Source of the DNA: Mesobacillus zeae
GTDB taxonomy: Bacteria > Bacillota > Bacilli > Bacillales > Cytobacillaceae
Reading direction: 5' to 3'
Length of the DNA stretch: 64,000 nucleotides
Assembly: GCF_003570705.1 (NCBI RefSeq)
Contig: NZ_QWVT01000033.1
Span: 1 to 64,000, forward strand
Shown here: piece after piece, positions 8,480 through 17,264 of the stretch
Layout of the letters: every line of letters begins with the position of its first letter
How positions within the stretch are numbered: the stretch's first letter is position 1
The notes under the pieces: model-generated
Told to the model about the DNA's origin: nothing
Seen by the model: the letters and a program-made list of their open reading frames with translations, nothing else
The model's database searches: none
Position numbers and translations under genes: made by a program

Positions 8480-9721
8480 ATGAAGAAGAAGGCAACAATC
8501 CTGCTTGCGGCAGGAGCGGTATTTGTATCAGGCAATCTTTATCTGTCCATGAAAGACGATGCCAAAGCCAAGCGCTCTACCTATCTCAATTCCTGGGAGC
8601 AGACAAAGTCGGAGGACCTGAAATTAACCCTCGGCACGGCTGGAGTAGTCACACCGTTGGAAGAGCATCATGTGTATTACAATGAAAAACCAGGCGGATT
8701 CAAGGAATTCCTTGTGAAAAAAGGCGACAAGGTCGACGAGGGAACGCCGCTGTACCATTATGCGTCCGATGAAGGAGACTCCGGCCGCAAGGAGCTGGAA
8801 AGTGAAAAAAGCCAGCTTGCCCGGGAAGCCGCTTTGATTGATGAGCAGATCCAGCAGCTCACCTATTTGAAATCCGTATCCTCTTCTTCTGGAAGCAGCA
8901 CTGCTGTAACGGGAGACGGCACATATGGAACGCCTCCTCCTGCAGGCAACGGGGAGCTCTTGAGCGCCTCGATTGAAAAAGAAATTTTCGACAAGCAGAC
9001 GGAAAAAAACCGGATCTTGGCAGAAATCGGCAAGTACGATGAATTGCTCCAGTCAGAAAATGAAGAGGATGGGCTCGGCATCAACAGCGATGTGACAGGC
9101 GTCGTCAAGGATGTGAACTACAAGCTTGAAAACCCAATCATGACAATCATTTCTGACAAGCCGAAAGTGGAAGGGACCTTTGCGGAGTCCGACCTGAAAA
9201 AGGTGGAGGAAGGCATGGAGGTGTATGTCACTTCAAGCCTGTTTAAAGGGAAAGTTCCCGGAATGCTGACGAAAATCTCCACGTACCCGGAAGAAAAGCC
9301 TTCCGTGAAGAAAAAAAGCCAGTTTCCGTACGAAATTGAGCTTGATGAAGACAGCAAAAAGATTGTCCAAGGCTCGCATGTAGACGTGCAGGTTGTAACG
9401 GACAAGGTGCTCGATGCGGCTACAGTGTCGGAGAAAGCTGTTGAGAAGGAAGGCAAGAAGAGCTACGTCTATATCTTGAACGAGTCTGGGAAAGTGGAAA
9501 AGCGCAAGTTCAAGAAAGGCATTCAGCGTCACGGAAGAGTGGAAGCGGAGGGTGGCGTCAAGAAGAAAGAGCTCGTCGCCAAGAGACCTGAAGACATCAA
9601 GAAGGCAGGCGATCCATTCTTTACCCCGCTCAACATAGACCATTTGGCAAAGCAGCCATTCAAAGAGGCAAGCGCCCGTTCCATTACCAAATACATCATG
9701 ATCGGTTTTTCTAAAAGATAA
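8480..9721 (+). CDS. Membrane-fusion / periplasmic-adaptor protein, YknX-like
   Basis: A 413-residue HlyD/RND-type adaptor. It has an N-terminal membrane anchor (ILLAAGAVFVSGNLYL), a barrel-sandwich (lipoyl-like) half around LVKKGDKVDEGTPLYHY, a coiled coil (KELESEKSQLAREAALIDEQIQQL) with a serine/glycine linker, the second sandwich half GVVKDVNY, and C-terminal beta-barrel domains with VDVQVVTDKVLDAATVSEKAVEKEGKKSYV. Such proteins in Gram-positives link an ABC transporter to the cell wall. It starts with GGGGAGG upstream and directly follows the Yip1 gene. Its closest functional model is YknX, yet no ATPase or permease follows: a terminator and an opposing gene do. It may work with a transporter encoded elsewhere. 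Confidence 0.85.
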   Translation: MKKKATILLAAGAVFVSGNLYLSMKDDAKAKRSTYLNSWEQTKSEDLKLTLGTAGVVTPLEEHHVYYNEKPGGFKEFLVKKGDKVDEGTPLYHYASDEGDSGRKELESEKSQLAREAALIDEQIQQLTYLKSVSSSSGSSTAVTGDGTYGTPPPAGNGELLSASIEKEIFDKQTEKNRILAEIGKYDELLQSENEEDGLGINSDVTGVVKDVNYKLENPIMTIISDKPKVEGTFAESDLKKVEEGMEVYVTSSLFKGKVPGMLTKISTYPEEKPSVKKKSQFPYEIELDEDSKKIVQGSHVDVQVVTDKVLDAATVSEKAVEKEGKKSYVYILNESGKVEKRKFKKGIQRHGRVEAEGGVKKKELVAKRPEDIKKAGDPFFTPLNIDHLAKQPFKEASARSITKYIMIGFSKR

Positions 9722-9727
9722 AGAGTA

Positions 9728-9759
9728 AAACGCCTGGGAAGTGTCCAGGCGTTTTTTTT
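9728..9759 (+). terminator. Terminator after adaptor gene
   Basis: Perfect stem AACGCCTGG/CCAGGCGTT followed by eight T, seven bases after the adaptor stop. It ends the two-gene operon. Confidence 0.95.
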
Positions 9760-9779
9760 GAGTATTTCCAGACTATGAC

Positions 9780-9811
9780 AAAAGCCTGCCTCCATGTAGG
9801 GGCAGGCTATA
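9780..9811 (-). terminator. Terminator after CwlS-like gene
   Basis: Minus-strand stem AGCCTGCC/GGCAGGCT followed by TTTTG, about 40 bases past the stop of the LysM endopeptidase. Confidence 0.75.
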
Positions 9812-9848
9812 GGTTTAGCTTCCGGTATGGGAGGCTATATAGTAGAGA

Positions 9849-11099
9849 TTAATAGAATCTCTTAAATCCTTCAAAATGTTTTTTGTAGTAGCTTGAATTC
9901 AGGCTGGAGACCGCTACGCCAACACCTGTATTGGCATGGATGAATTCGTTGTTGCCGAGATAGATGCCGATATGTGAGATTCCTTTTTTATACGTATTCT
10001 CAAAGAAAACCAGGTCTCCCGGCTGCGGCTTGCTGACATAGGAGCTGCGGTTATAGTAGCCCTCCGCGGATAATCGGCCGATACTTTTTCCGGCCTTGGT
10101 GAATGAATAGTAAATTAGCCCGCTGCAGTCAAAGCCGCCTGGCTGGCTCCCTCCCCATACATATGGTGTGCCCATGACTGCTTTTGCCTGTGCAATGGCA
10201 GCAGTACCGATATTTCCATCAGCGGGTACGGAAGGCTTGTTCGATGGTGGTATGACAGCGCCGGCCGCGCTTACCTTTAGCGTCTGTCCCACATAGATGA
10301 CATCGCTTTTCAATCCGTTCCATGCTTTCAAGTCTCTGACGGTGACGTTGAATTGAATTGCGATTCTGCTCAGACTGTCTCCGCCTTGTACCTTATATGT
10401 CGCTGTACCTGCTGGCGGCGCTACCGGTTTGACCGGCGGCTTAGGCGCTGGATTCGATGATCCGGAGCTCTTGCCGGAGACGGACAGCTTCTGGCCTGGA
10501 TAGATGATCGTGTTTTTCAGTCTGTTCCATTCCATCAGCTTTGCCACCGTCACACGGTACTTGCTGGCGATTTTGCTCAGGCTGTCGCCTTTTTGGACCG
10601 TATGGATTTTTACGTTTGCTGGCGGAGCAGGAGCTGGCGGCTTTGGTGAAGGGACTCGGTTGGACGACCCAGAATTCTTTCCGGACACCGACAGTCTTTG
10701 GCCAGGATAGATTAATGTGTTTTTTAATTTGTTCCATTCCATCAAATTAGCAACCGACACACGATATCGGCTAGCAATCTTGCCCAGCGTATCACCTTTT
10801 ACAACGGTGTGCTGCTTTGCTGAACTGCCCTTGGATGAAGGCTGATTTGGCTTGTGTGAGGATGCTGATCCCTTTGAAGCCGTGACCTTTAACGTCTGCT
10901 GAACATAAATTAAATCAGAGGAGAGGCCGTTCAGACGCTTTAATTCTGAAATGCTCGTGGAGTACTTTTTGGCAATGTGACTGAGAGTGTCGCCTTTTTG
11001 TACATGATATGTATTTGTTGAGGCGGATGCAGGGCTGGCGGCGAATGCAGCGGATGAAAGAACGGCGAATGCGGCCAGTGATGCGACTTTCTTCATCAT
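9849..11099 (-). CDS. cwlS: LysM/NlpC-P60 D,L-endopeptidase, CwlS-like
   Basis: A secreted 416-residue peptidoglycan hydrolase. A signal peptide (ending near SPASAST) is followed by four LysM cell-wall-binding repeats, each opening with a [13 protein letters not shown]-type motif, joined by Ser/Pro/Lys-rich linkers, and a C-terminal NlpC/P60 domain with the catalytic cysteine in GFDCSGL, histidine in ISHIGIY and a third polar residue in EFIHA. These enzymes cut the D-Glu-DAP bond in stem peptides during cell separation. Length and four-LysM layout match B. subtilis CwlS rather than LytE (three) or LytF (five). It starts at 11099 with AGGAG upstream. The linker-LysM units 2 and 3 are very alike, suggesting recent duplication. 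Confidence 0.9.
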   Translation of the reverse strand: MMKKVASLAAFAVLSSAAFAASPASASTNTYHVQKGDTLSHIAKKYSTSISELKRLNGLSSDLIYVQQTLKVTASKGSASSHKPNQPSSKGSSAKQHTVVKGDTLGKIASRYRVSVANLMEWNKLKNTLIYPGQRLSVSGKNSGSSNRVPSPKPPAPAPPANVKIHTVQKGDSLSKIASKYRVTVAKLMEWNRLKNTIIYPGQKLSVSGKSSGSSNPAPKPPVKPVAPPAGTATYKVQGGDSLSRIAIQFNVTVRDLKAWNGLKSDVIYVGQTLKVSAAGAVIPPSNKPSVPADGNIGTAAIAQAKAVMGTPYVWGGSQPGGFDCSGLIYYSFTKAGKSIGRLSAEGYYNRSSYVSKPQPGDLVFFENTYKKGISHIGIYLGNNEFIHANTGVGVAVSSLNSSYYKKHFEGFKRFY

Positions 11100-11322
11100 T
11101 TTCTTTAATCACGCTCCTTTATCAATAGATTTATGAGTCTATTCTACCATATAATAATAGGTATATAGAATCATATGAGATTCGTTCGCGCGAAATTATG
11201 AAAAACTATCTGCTTTTTATATATCGACACATGTTGTCCAAATGTTTAGTTGGTAATGTATATACAATTCATTTTCGGTGTTTTAAAATGTAAATATTGG
11301 AGAATTAGGGAGGTTCTTGTCG
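11100..11322. other. Divergent intergenic region upstream of CwlS-like gene
   Basis: It is AT-rich and contains an imperfect palindrome around 11132-11172 (GAGTCTATTCTACC ... GGTATATAGAATC), which could be a regulatory site or promoter for the cell-wall hydrolase. No small gene was seen here. Confidence 0.4.
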
Positions 11323-11484
11323 GTGGAACACTTTCAGGGGAAGATGGGATTTGACCAGGAACTATTTTTCGACGTCATGAAAAAGGTTTATGAAAAAGGA
11401 CTGACAGACAACGAGATCACAATTGAACGAATCATGGAAGACCTCAAGGCTGACTTGCGTAGCTCCATGGGGGAATCAGACTGA
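11323..11484 (+). CDS. Hypothetical 53-residue protein
   Basis: A short frame with a GTG start at 11323 and GGGAGG nine bases upstream encodes 53 residues. It begins VEHFQGKMGFDQELFFDVM and ends DLKADLRSSMGESD. It is acidic, predicted largely helical, and shows the LTDNEITIERIMEDLK pattern of small helical bundle proteins. No family was recognised. Coding is supported by the ribosome binding site and the amphipathic helix pattern rather than by homology. A possible in-frame TTG at 11317 is too close to the binding site. Confidence 0.55.
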   Translation: MEHFQGKMGFDQELFFDVMKKVYEKGLTDNEITIERIMEDLKADLRSSMGESD

Positions 11485-11636
11485 TACAAAATGAGGGTTC
11501 GACACAAAATCTACAAATACGAGTATAGAAAAATATAAATTTTTTTAAAAAATTTTCGATAAAATGAAAGTAAAAGAGAAACATCTTTTTAGAGAATGTT
11601 CTAGAATTAAAGCCATGGGAAGAAAGGGAAATTGTA

Positions 11637-11774
11637 ATGTCAAACTATCACTCATTGACACCGGAGGAAAAATCAAGAAAGAAAAAGCGGAATACGATTA
11701 TTATGTATGCTTTATTTATTGTACTAACCATATTTATTACTTCAGTAATGACATTATTGGTAGGGCAAATTTAG
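11637..11774 (+). CDS. Hypothetical 45-residue single-pass membrane protein
   Basis: An ATG at 11637 with AAGGGA upstream starts a 45-residue protein: a polar, basic N-terminus (HSLTPEEKSRKKKRN) followed by one transmembrane helix (YALFIVLTIFITSVMTLLVG). The positive-inside pattern predicts a cytoplasmic N-terminus. A longer overlapping frame (11564-11869) runs through the terminator and is not credible. It sits just before the exopolysaccharide region, facing the SGNH gene. Function unknown. Confidence 0.6.
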   Translation: MSNYHSLTPEEKSRKKKRNTIIMYALFIVLTIFITSVMTLLVGQI

Positions 11775-11788
11775 TAATTCTTTATTTG

Positions 11789-11822
11789 AAAAGGAGTCTG
11801 GCGAAACGCCGGACTCCTTTAA
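11789..11822. terminator. Bidirectional terminator
   Basis: Near-perfect stem AAAGGAGTCTGGC/GCCGGACTCCTTT with GAAAC loop, A/T tracts on both sides. It serves the small membrane-protein gene on the plus strand and the SGNH hydrolase gene on the minus strand. Confidence 0.9.
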
Positions 11823-11824
11823 AA

Positions 11825-12619
11825 TTAGTTCTCGGAAATGAGGTAGTCTGTTATATATTCAGCCCATAATGCATGCCCCTTGCTGCTCGGGGTATCCTGT
11901 CCTTCTTCAATGTATGATTTGAGTTCTTCACTGTTAGAGTCAGGCCAGGCGGTCCAATGGTCCAGGTAGGTTAGATTATTATCTTCTGCATACTGTTTCA
12001 ATGATTGTACCTGGACAGGATAATAATTTGCCTGGTAAAGCGGATGAGGAGGCTGAAGTATTAAGGTGCTGTCAGAGTTGCTTTTCTCCAGACTGCTCTT
12101 AATAATGGATATATTAGAAAGAGTATCCTCAATGCGGACGTTCCCGTTATCCTTCAATGTAAAAGGTTCAAGAACTGTGAGATCCGGCTTCAGTTCTGCC
12201 AATTCATCTTCCTTATCCTGGTTAAGGAATTCAAGGGAGGTCATGTCATAGGCTCTAATCTCAACCTTGACCTCAGAACCGTAAGTTTGGTTTAAGTTTT
12301 TTGCAACAATTGAACTCCATCCACTTTCACCATTCCCTAGCGCAGTCGATCCGGCAAGCAAAATGACATATGGGCGTTTTTTCTTTAGTGATTTAGCAAA
12401 GTTCTCCTTGGCCTGTTCTGGCCAATTTGATGATTTTTTGATTAACGTTTCCCTGCTGGAGGCTGGGAATTGGGATGTCTGTTTAAAATTACCCGAATTT
12501 TCGTCAGCTTGAATGGACGGAGTAGTTGTAACGGTCGTTTTCTCTTTCCAGTGCAGACTCCCCAATATTGTTATTGAAACGCATCCAATTGCTAATAGAG
12601 CCACAATTAGTCTTTTCAT
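11825..12619 (-). CDS. SGNH/GDSL-type hydrolase, membrane-anchored or secreted
   Basis: A 264-residue protein beginning MKRLIVALLAIGCVSITIL (signal anchor), then a serine/threonine-rich stretch and an SGNH-fold domain. The block I serine is in ILLAGSTALGNG, with later landmarks in PDLTVLEPF and the C-terminal DTPSSKGHALWAEY, which carries the likely catalytic Asp/His pair. In Gram-positive polysaccharide loci such enzymes often remove or transfer acetyl groups, which would fit its position next to the capsule genes, but this is inference. The ATG at 12619 has AAGGAG at good spacing; an upstream ATG at 12667 does not. Confidence 0.75.
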   Translation of the reverse strand: MKRLIVALLAIGCVSITILGSLHWKEKTTVTTTPSIQADENSGNFKQTSQFPASSRETLIKKSSNWPEQAKENFAKSLKKKRPYVILLAGSTALGNGESGWSSIVAKNLNQTYGSEVKVEIRAYDMTSLEFLNQDKEDELAELKPDLTVLEPFTLKDNGNVRIEDTLSNISIIKSSLEKSNSDSTLILQPPHPLYQANYYPVQVQSLKQYAEDNNLTYLDHWTAWPDSNSEELKSYIEEGQDTPSSKGHALWAEYITDYLISEN

Positions 12620-12773
12620 TGTTGTCTCCTTTTCTTTTAATAGGAATAAAATATTTTTCAATTGCAATATACCTGTTCCTTTCGAGGTAGATTAAGGGTT
12701 ATTATGTTTATTAAGGAAAGGTGACATTATTATTAAAATTATGACAAGGTATACCAAGTTTTACAAGGCTACA

Positions 12774-12782
12774 TGATATAAT
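12774..12782 (+). promoter_or_regulatory. Extended -10 promoter of the polysaccharide operon
   Basis: TGATATAAT matches an extended -10 (TGnTATAAT) about 37 bases before the ywqC-like start. No clear -35 lies at 17 bases, as is common with extended -10 promoters. Confidence 0.55.
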
Positions 12783-12818
12783 ACTTGAAGATTTGCAAAA
12801 AAAATTGTGGAGGAACAT

Positions 12819-13568
12819 ATGGAAGAAACAATTAGCTTAAAGGACCTGTTGGGAACCGTTAAAAAGCGGATGTCTCTTATATTAGCAATCACATTAACGG
12901 CCGTCATGGTAAGTAGCATTGTCAGTTTCTTTGTGCTGACACCAGTTTATCAGGCTTCAACGCAAATACTTGTAAGTCAAAAGAAGAACGATCAGGCTTC
13001 TGTCTATAATCCAAGCGAGGTTCAAACAAACCTGCAGCTAATCAATACATATAATGTCATCATTAAGAGCCCAGTCGTCTTGGAGCAGGTTATCAAAAAC
13101 ATGAAATTAAAACTGACGGTAGAAGAATTAAATGAAAAGATTATCGTCGGAAGCGAAAAAGACTCGCAAGTGGTGAATATATCTGTTAAGGATGAAGATG
13201 CCAAGCAAGCGGCAGCAATAGCCAATACTATTGCGGAAGTATTCAAAGAAAAGATTGTCGAAATAATGAGCATTGATAATGTCAGTATTTTGGCAAAGGC
13301 CTCAGTTGTGGATGGCCAATCACCTGTAGCACCACGGCCATTTATGAATATCGCCATTGCTCTCATTGTTGGATTGATGGGCGGCGTTGGTCTAGCCTTT
13401 CTTCTAGATTATATGGACAATACGGTCAAAAATGAACAAGATGTCGAGAAAGTGCTTGGGTTACCGGTTCTTGGCGCGATTTCTATAATTGAGGATTCGA
13501 AAATGGAAGAAATGAAAACAAGAAGAACGGCCCAGAAAACAAGAAGAGGTGAATCCATTGGCTCTTAA
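12819..13568 (+). CDS. ywqC: Wzz-type chain-length determinant / tyrosine-kinase modulator
   Basis: A 249-residue Wzz-domain protein: cytoplasmic start (METTISLKDLL-like), TM1 (LILAITLTAVMVSSIVSFFVL), an external domain, and TM2 (IAIALIVGLMGGVGLAFLLDYM) preceded by a proline-rich PVAPRPF motif. In Gram-positives such proteins activate the separate BY-kinase encoded next door and control polysaccharide chain length. ATG 12819 has GGAGGA six bases upstream; the GTG at 12807 is part of that site. It is the first gene of the capsule operon and overlaps the kinase gene. Orthology to YwqC or EpsA cannot be separated without a tree. Confidence 0.9.
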   Translation: MEETISLKDLLGTVKKRMSLILAITLTAVMVSSIVSFFVLTPVYQASTQILVSQKKNDQASVYNPSEVQTNLQLINTYNVIIKSPVVLEQVIKNMKLKLTVEELNEKIIVGSEKDSQVVNISVKDEDAKQAAAIANTIAEVFKEKIVEIMSIDNVSILAKASVVDGQSPVAPRPFMNIAIALIVGLMGGVGLAFLLDYMDNTVKNEQDVEKVLGLPVLGAISIIEDSKMEEMKTRRTAQKTRRGESIGS

Positions 13569-14259
13569 GCGAAAACCCGCAAAGACTTTAGGAGGCCAGC
13601 GAAGAAAGCTAGTAACCTCCTATGATCCAAAGTCACCAGTATCGGAACAATACCGGACAATCAGAACAAATATTCAATTTTCTGCAGTTGATCAAAATGT
13701 ACAAGTAATCATGGTTACATCCTCAGGACCAGCCGAGGGAAAATCGACCACTGCAGCAAATCTCGCTGTTACGTTTGCGCAGCAGGAGAAAAAAGTCTTG
13801 ATTGTGGATGCTGATCTGAGAAAACCAACAGCGCATTATACTTTCAATGTGACGAATACATTTGGTTTAACGACAGTACTGTCAAAGCAGCTGTTTTTGG
13901 CAGATGCTTATGAGGAAACGAATGTTCCCAACTTGTTCATCCTGTCGAGCGGGCCTATCCCGCCAAATCCTGCAGAGTTGCTCGGATCCGCAAGCATGGA
14001 TACATTTTTGGAGGAAGCCAAGCAGCAGTTTGATATTATTATATTCGATACGCCACCAGTCCTCGCAGTCACTGATGCTCAAATCCTTGCCAATAAATGC
14101 GATGGCACAATCCTTGTCGTATACAGTGGAAAAACAGAAATAAATGGTGCAGCCAAGGCTAAAGAATTGCTGATTTCAGCAAAAGCAAAACTGCTTGGTG
14201 TAGTCTTGAACCATAAGGATCTTAAAAGCACTGATTACTATTATTATTACGGAAATTAG
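13558..14259 (+). CDS. ywqD: BY-type tyrosine-protein kinase
   Basis: A bacterial tyrosine kinase of about 233 residues. Walker A is SSGPAEGKSTTAAN, Walker A' is VLIVDADLRKPT, Walker B is IIIFDTPPVLAVTDA, and the C-terminus ends in a tyrosine cluster (DYYYYYGN) for autophosphorylation. B. subtilis YwqD phosphorylates UDP-glucose dehydrogenase and DNA-binding proteins; here a UDP-glucose dehydrogenase gene lies downstream in the same locus. The likely start is TTG 13558, behind GAGGTG, giving MALKRKPAKTL; a GTG at 13549 is also in frame. It overlaps the modulator gene, implying translational coupling. Confidence 0.92.
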   Translation: MALKRKPAKTLGGQRRKLVTSYDPKSPVSEQYRTIRTNIQFSAVDQNVQVIMVTSSGPAEGKSTTAANLAVTFAQQEKKVLIVDADLRKPTAHYTFNVTNTFGLTTVLSKQLFLADAYEETNVPNLFILSSGPIPPNPAELLGSASMDTFLEEAKQQFDIIIFDTPPVLAVTDAQILANKCDGTILVVYSGKTEINGAAKAKELLISAKAKLLGVVLNHKDLKSTDYYYYYGN

Positions 14260-14337
14260 CCTTTCGATAGGAATTCGACAAAAAAGTATATATTAAGTCC
14301 GAAAAATGACAAAAATTGAAATAAGGAGGGGTTTATC

Positions 14338-15102
14338 GTGATAGACATACATACTCATATTTTAAGTGGAGTGGATGATGGTGCCCGTTTAATGGAAGAC
14401 AGCCTAAATTTGGCTCAAACAGCTGTTAAGGACGGTATCCACACTGTTATTGCGACCCCTCACCATCGAAACAACCGATATGAAAACCCGAAGCAGGCAA
14501 TTATCGAAAAGGTAGCCAGCTTGAACAGGGTTCTGCAGGAAAAAGGAATTCCGCTTACCGTACTGCCTGGACAGGAAACGGCAATATATGGAGAAATCGT
14601 TGATGACTACGAAAAAGGGGAAATCCAGACTTTGAATGGCACTTCCTATATGTTTGTTGAACTACCATCAGGACATGTTCCGCGATATACGGAACAGGTA
14701 TTGTTCGATCTGCAGATGAAAGGGCTTGTTCCAATCATTGTCCATCCGGAGCGCAACCAGGAAATTCAGGAGCAGCCCGAACTTTTATATCAATTAATAA
14801 AAAAAGGAGCTTTGGCTCAACTGACCGCCTCTGCCCTTACAGGGAAATTCGGTAAAAGAGTAAAAACTTTTTCGCATGAGCTCATCCAGGCGAATCTTGT
14901 CCATTTCATTGCTTCTGATGCACATGATATAAAAAAGCGTGGTTTTAAGATGAGCGAAGCCTATGACACGATCCACTCGCAATATGGGGCTGATATGACC
15001 TATTTATTTCAGGAAAATGCTGAACTCCTTATAGAGGGGAACAATGTCTTCAGGGAGGCTCCAGAGAGAGTGAAGAAAAAGAAGTTCCTTGGGATTTTTT
15101 AA
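14338..15102 (+). CDS. ywqE: PHP-type protein-tyrosine phosphatase (CpsB/YwqE)
   Basis: A 254-residue PHP-fold phosphatase. Metal ligands are visible in the opening IDIHTHIL, in ATPHHRN, in the conserved QETAIYGE segment, in PIIVHPERN and in FIASDAHD. CpsB/YwqE enzymes dephosphorylate the BY-kinase and thereby reset the capsule switch. The GTG start at 14338 has AGGAGGGG upstream. It completes the modulator-kinase-phosphatase trio (ywqC-ywqD-ywqE order). Identification is secure. Confidence 0.95.
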   Translation: MIDIHTHILSGVDDGARLMEDSLNLAQTAVKDGIHTVIATPHHRNNRYENPKQAIIEKVASLNRVLQEKGIPLTVLPGQETAIYGEIVDDYEKGEIQTLNGTSYMFVELPSGHVPRYTEQVLFDLQMKGLVPIIVHPERNQEIQEQPELLYQLIKKGALAQLTASALTGKFGKRVKTFSHELIQANLVHFIASDAHDIKKRGFKMSEAYDTIHSQYGADMTYLFQENAELLIEGNNVFREAPERVKKKKFLGIF

Positions 15103-15428
15103 AGATTCCGAGGAATTAGTATTGACCTCAGCCATCATAATTGGTGCCAGAATCCTTACCTGGCCGGCGATGCCTCCTTGTCCGATACCCATGGAGGCAC
15201 TCGATCATGCTGTGGGATGCAGGTTTGCAGGCCTTAGACACGCTGTTGTCGATAGTATGATGTGAGGATGGGTTAGATGCCCATTTTATTTAATAGTCTC
15301 TTCGATTTGTAGATATCTAACGAAAGCGAATGTACTTAAACGTATGTTTTCGTTAGATATTTATTTTGAATAGAAATTCTAACTTGGTGATATTACAAGA
15401 TAATAAAGGTTGTTACAGGAGGATCGGA
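15103..15428. other. Gap between phosphatase and dehydratase genes
   Basis: This gap is more GC-rich in its first half (15121-15261), where a plus-strand frame from TTG 15123 gives a protein-like 48-residue string ending at a TGA, containing GARILTWPAMPPCPIPM and HAVGCRFAGLRHAV. It could be the tail of a lost gene, but I do not recognise it. A small hairpin TGCCTCC/GGAGGCA lies inside it. The second half holds a strong inverted repeat. Confidence 0.35.
15313..15360. repeat. Perfect 13-bp inverted repeat within the capsule operon
   Basis: ATATCTAACGAAA and its exact complement TTTCGTTAGATAT are separated by 22 bases and followed by TTATTTTG. It may be a weak terminator/attenuator between the kinase module and the sugar-synthesis genes, or an operator. 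Confidence 0.75.
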
Positions 15429-17249
15429 ATGAGATATCGATACCGGCTGCTATTCCTGGCCGTACTGGATTCATTGTTTGTACTATCTGCAATGTATTTA
15501 AGCTATATCCTGCTTCATCCATCAATTGAGACTTTTGGTGGGAGGCAACTGATTTGGAGTGGGGGAGTCATGCTGCTCTGTTATCAAGGATTTGCTTCAT
15601 TTTTCCTGCTTTACAATAAAGCATGGGAGTATGCAAGCATTGGCGAACTTCTTGGAATCGTGAAAGCGGTGACGTTTTCTGTTCTTGGAATGGTTGCCTT
15701 TCAATATGCCGTTGGATATGAAGTATACATAAGAGCCCTGATTACTGCCTGGATGCTTCAGTTCCTAATGATAGGTGGATCACGATTTTCATGGCGTGTA
15801 TACCGTGACTCGTTTATGAAGCCGAGGAAAGAAATGAAAAAGGTGCTGATCATTGGGGCCGGGCAAGGAGGCTCGCTTGTTGCGAGGCAGTTATTGAATA
15901 ATCCGGAACTAGGGCTTTCCCCGGCGGCGTTTATTGATGATGACAGAAACAAGCTTCGGCTGCAGATTCATGGGATTCCTGTTGCGGGTTCAACGAAGAG
16001 CATTAAAGAAGCTATTGTAAAGTTTCAAATTGACTTGATTGTTATAGCAATTCCTTCACTGGATAAAAAAGAATTAAATCGAATCTTTAAGGAATGCTCA
16101 AAGACAAATGTGAAAACTCAAACGATGCCCAAGATTGAAGATGTCATGCTAGGGCGTGTCTCGGTGAGTTCGTTCCGCGATGTCCAGGTTGAGGATTTGC
16201 TTGGGCGGGAACCGGTTGAGCTTGATATTGACGGTATCTCGGAATATGTATCGGGTAAAACAGTACTTGTCACAGGGGCAGGAGGCTCAATCGGCTCGGA
16301 AATATGCCGGCAGATTTGCAAGTTCAATCCGGCGAAAATCGTGCTGCTTGGCCACGGGGAAAATTCGATTTATTTAATTGATATGGAGCTTCGAAATTTA
16401 TATGGAAATGTAATCGATATCGTACCGGTTATTGGAGATGTTCAAGACCGTAACCGTATGTTTGAAGTGATGGAACAGCATCAGCCTGATGTCGTTTACC
16501 ATGCGGCAGCGCATAAGCATGTACCATTGATGGAATATAACCCAAGGGAAGCTGTGAAGAACAATGTATTCGGGACGAAGAATGTGGCAGAAGCGGCTGA
16601 TATGTTTGGTGTGAAGACGTTCGTGATGATTTCTTCCGATAAAGCGGTTAACCCGACGAATGTAATGGGATCGACAAAACGGGTTGCGGAAATGGTGATC
16701 CAGAAGCTGGACCAGGAAAGCAACACGAAGTTTGTCGCCGTCCGTTTTGGAAATGTACTCGGAAGCCGTGGCAGCGTCATCCCGTTGTTCAAGAAACAGA
16801 TAAAGGCAGGCGGACCCATTACCGTTACGCATCCTGACATGACCCGCTATTTCATGACCATTCCGGAAGCATCGCGCCTCGTCATTCAGGCAGGATCGCT
16901 GGCGCGTGGAGGAGAGGTGTTTGTCCTCGATATGGGCGAACCAGTCAAGATTGTCGACCTAGCTAAAAACCTGATCATAATGTCAGGCTATACTATAGAA
17001 GAAATTGGATTACATTATAGTGGAATCCGTCCAGGAGAGAAGTTGTTCGAGGAACTGCTCAACGAAAAAGAAGTCCATCCAGAGCCTATCTATCCGAGTA
17101 TCTTCATCGGAAAAGCCATGCATGACCAGGAGAAGGAAATGGAATATCTTTTGGAGCGATTTGAGAACTTTACTGCCGATGAACTGAAAACATATGTGAT
17201 TAATTTGGCAAATAGAAGAGAAAATGTAACGCTATCAATGGCGAAGTAA
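15429..17249 (+). CDS. epsC: Membrane-bound UDP-sugar 4,6-dehydratase (EpsC/CapD/PglF type)
   Basis: A 606-residue nucleoside-diphosphate-sugar dehydratase. Four N-terminal transmembrane segments are followed by a CoA-binding-like Rossmann domain (VLIIGAGQGGSLVARQL) and a catalytic SDR domain starting TVLVTGAGGSIGSEICRQI, with the active-site region VMISSDKAVNPTNVMGSTKR where K replaces the usual YxxxK tyrosine partner, as is typical of this group. It makes UDP-4-keto-6-deoxy sugars from UDP-GlcNAc for the polysaccharide. Start ATG 15429 has AGGAGG upstream; the frame is open to 15366 without a binding site. It leads the sugar-nucleotide part of the locus. Confidence 0.9.
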   Translation: MRYRYRLLFLAVLDSLFVLSAMYLSYILLHPSIETFGGRQLIWSGGVMLLCYQGFASFFLLYNKAWEYASIGELLGIVKAVTFSVLGMVAFQYAVGYEVYIRALITAWMLQFLMIGGSRFSWRVYRDSFMKPRKEMKKVLIIGAGQGGSLVARQLLNNPELGLSPAAFIDDDRNKLRLQIHGIPVAGSTKSIKEAIVKFQIDLIVIAIPSLDKKELNRIFKECSKTNVKTQTMPKIEDVMLGRVSVSSFRDVQVEDLLGREPVELDIDGISEYVSGKTVLVTGAGGSIGSEICRQICKFNPAKIVLLGHGENSIYLIDMELRNLYGNVIDIVPVIGDVQDRNRMFEVMEQHQPDVVYHAAAHKHVPLMEYNPREAVKNNVFGTKNVAEAADMFGVKTFVMISSDKAVNPTNVMGSTKRVAEMVIQKLDQESNTKFVAVRFGNVLGSRGSVIPLFKKQIKAGGPITVTHPDMTRYFMTIPEASRLVIQAGSLARGGEVFVLDMGEPVKIVDLAKNLIIMSGYTIEEIGLHYSGIRPGEKLFEELLNEKEVHPEPIYPSIFIGKAMHDQEKEMEYLLERFENFTADELKTYVINLANRRENVTLSMAK

Positions 17250-17264
17250 ACATGGGGGTTACCA

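Noticed and set aside
16398-16840. Two minus-strand frames of 114-144 residues inside the dehydratase gene
   Set aside because: Antisense to a strongly conserved coding region; no start signals.
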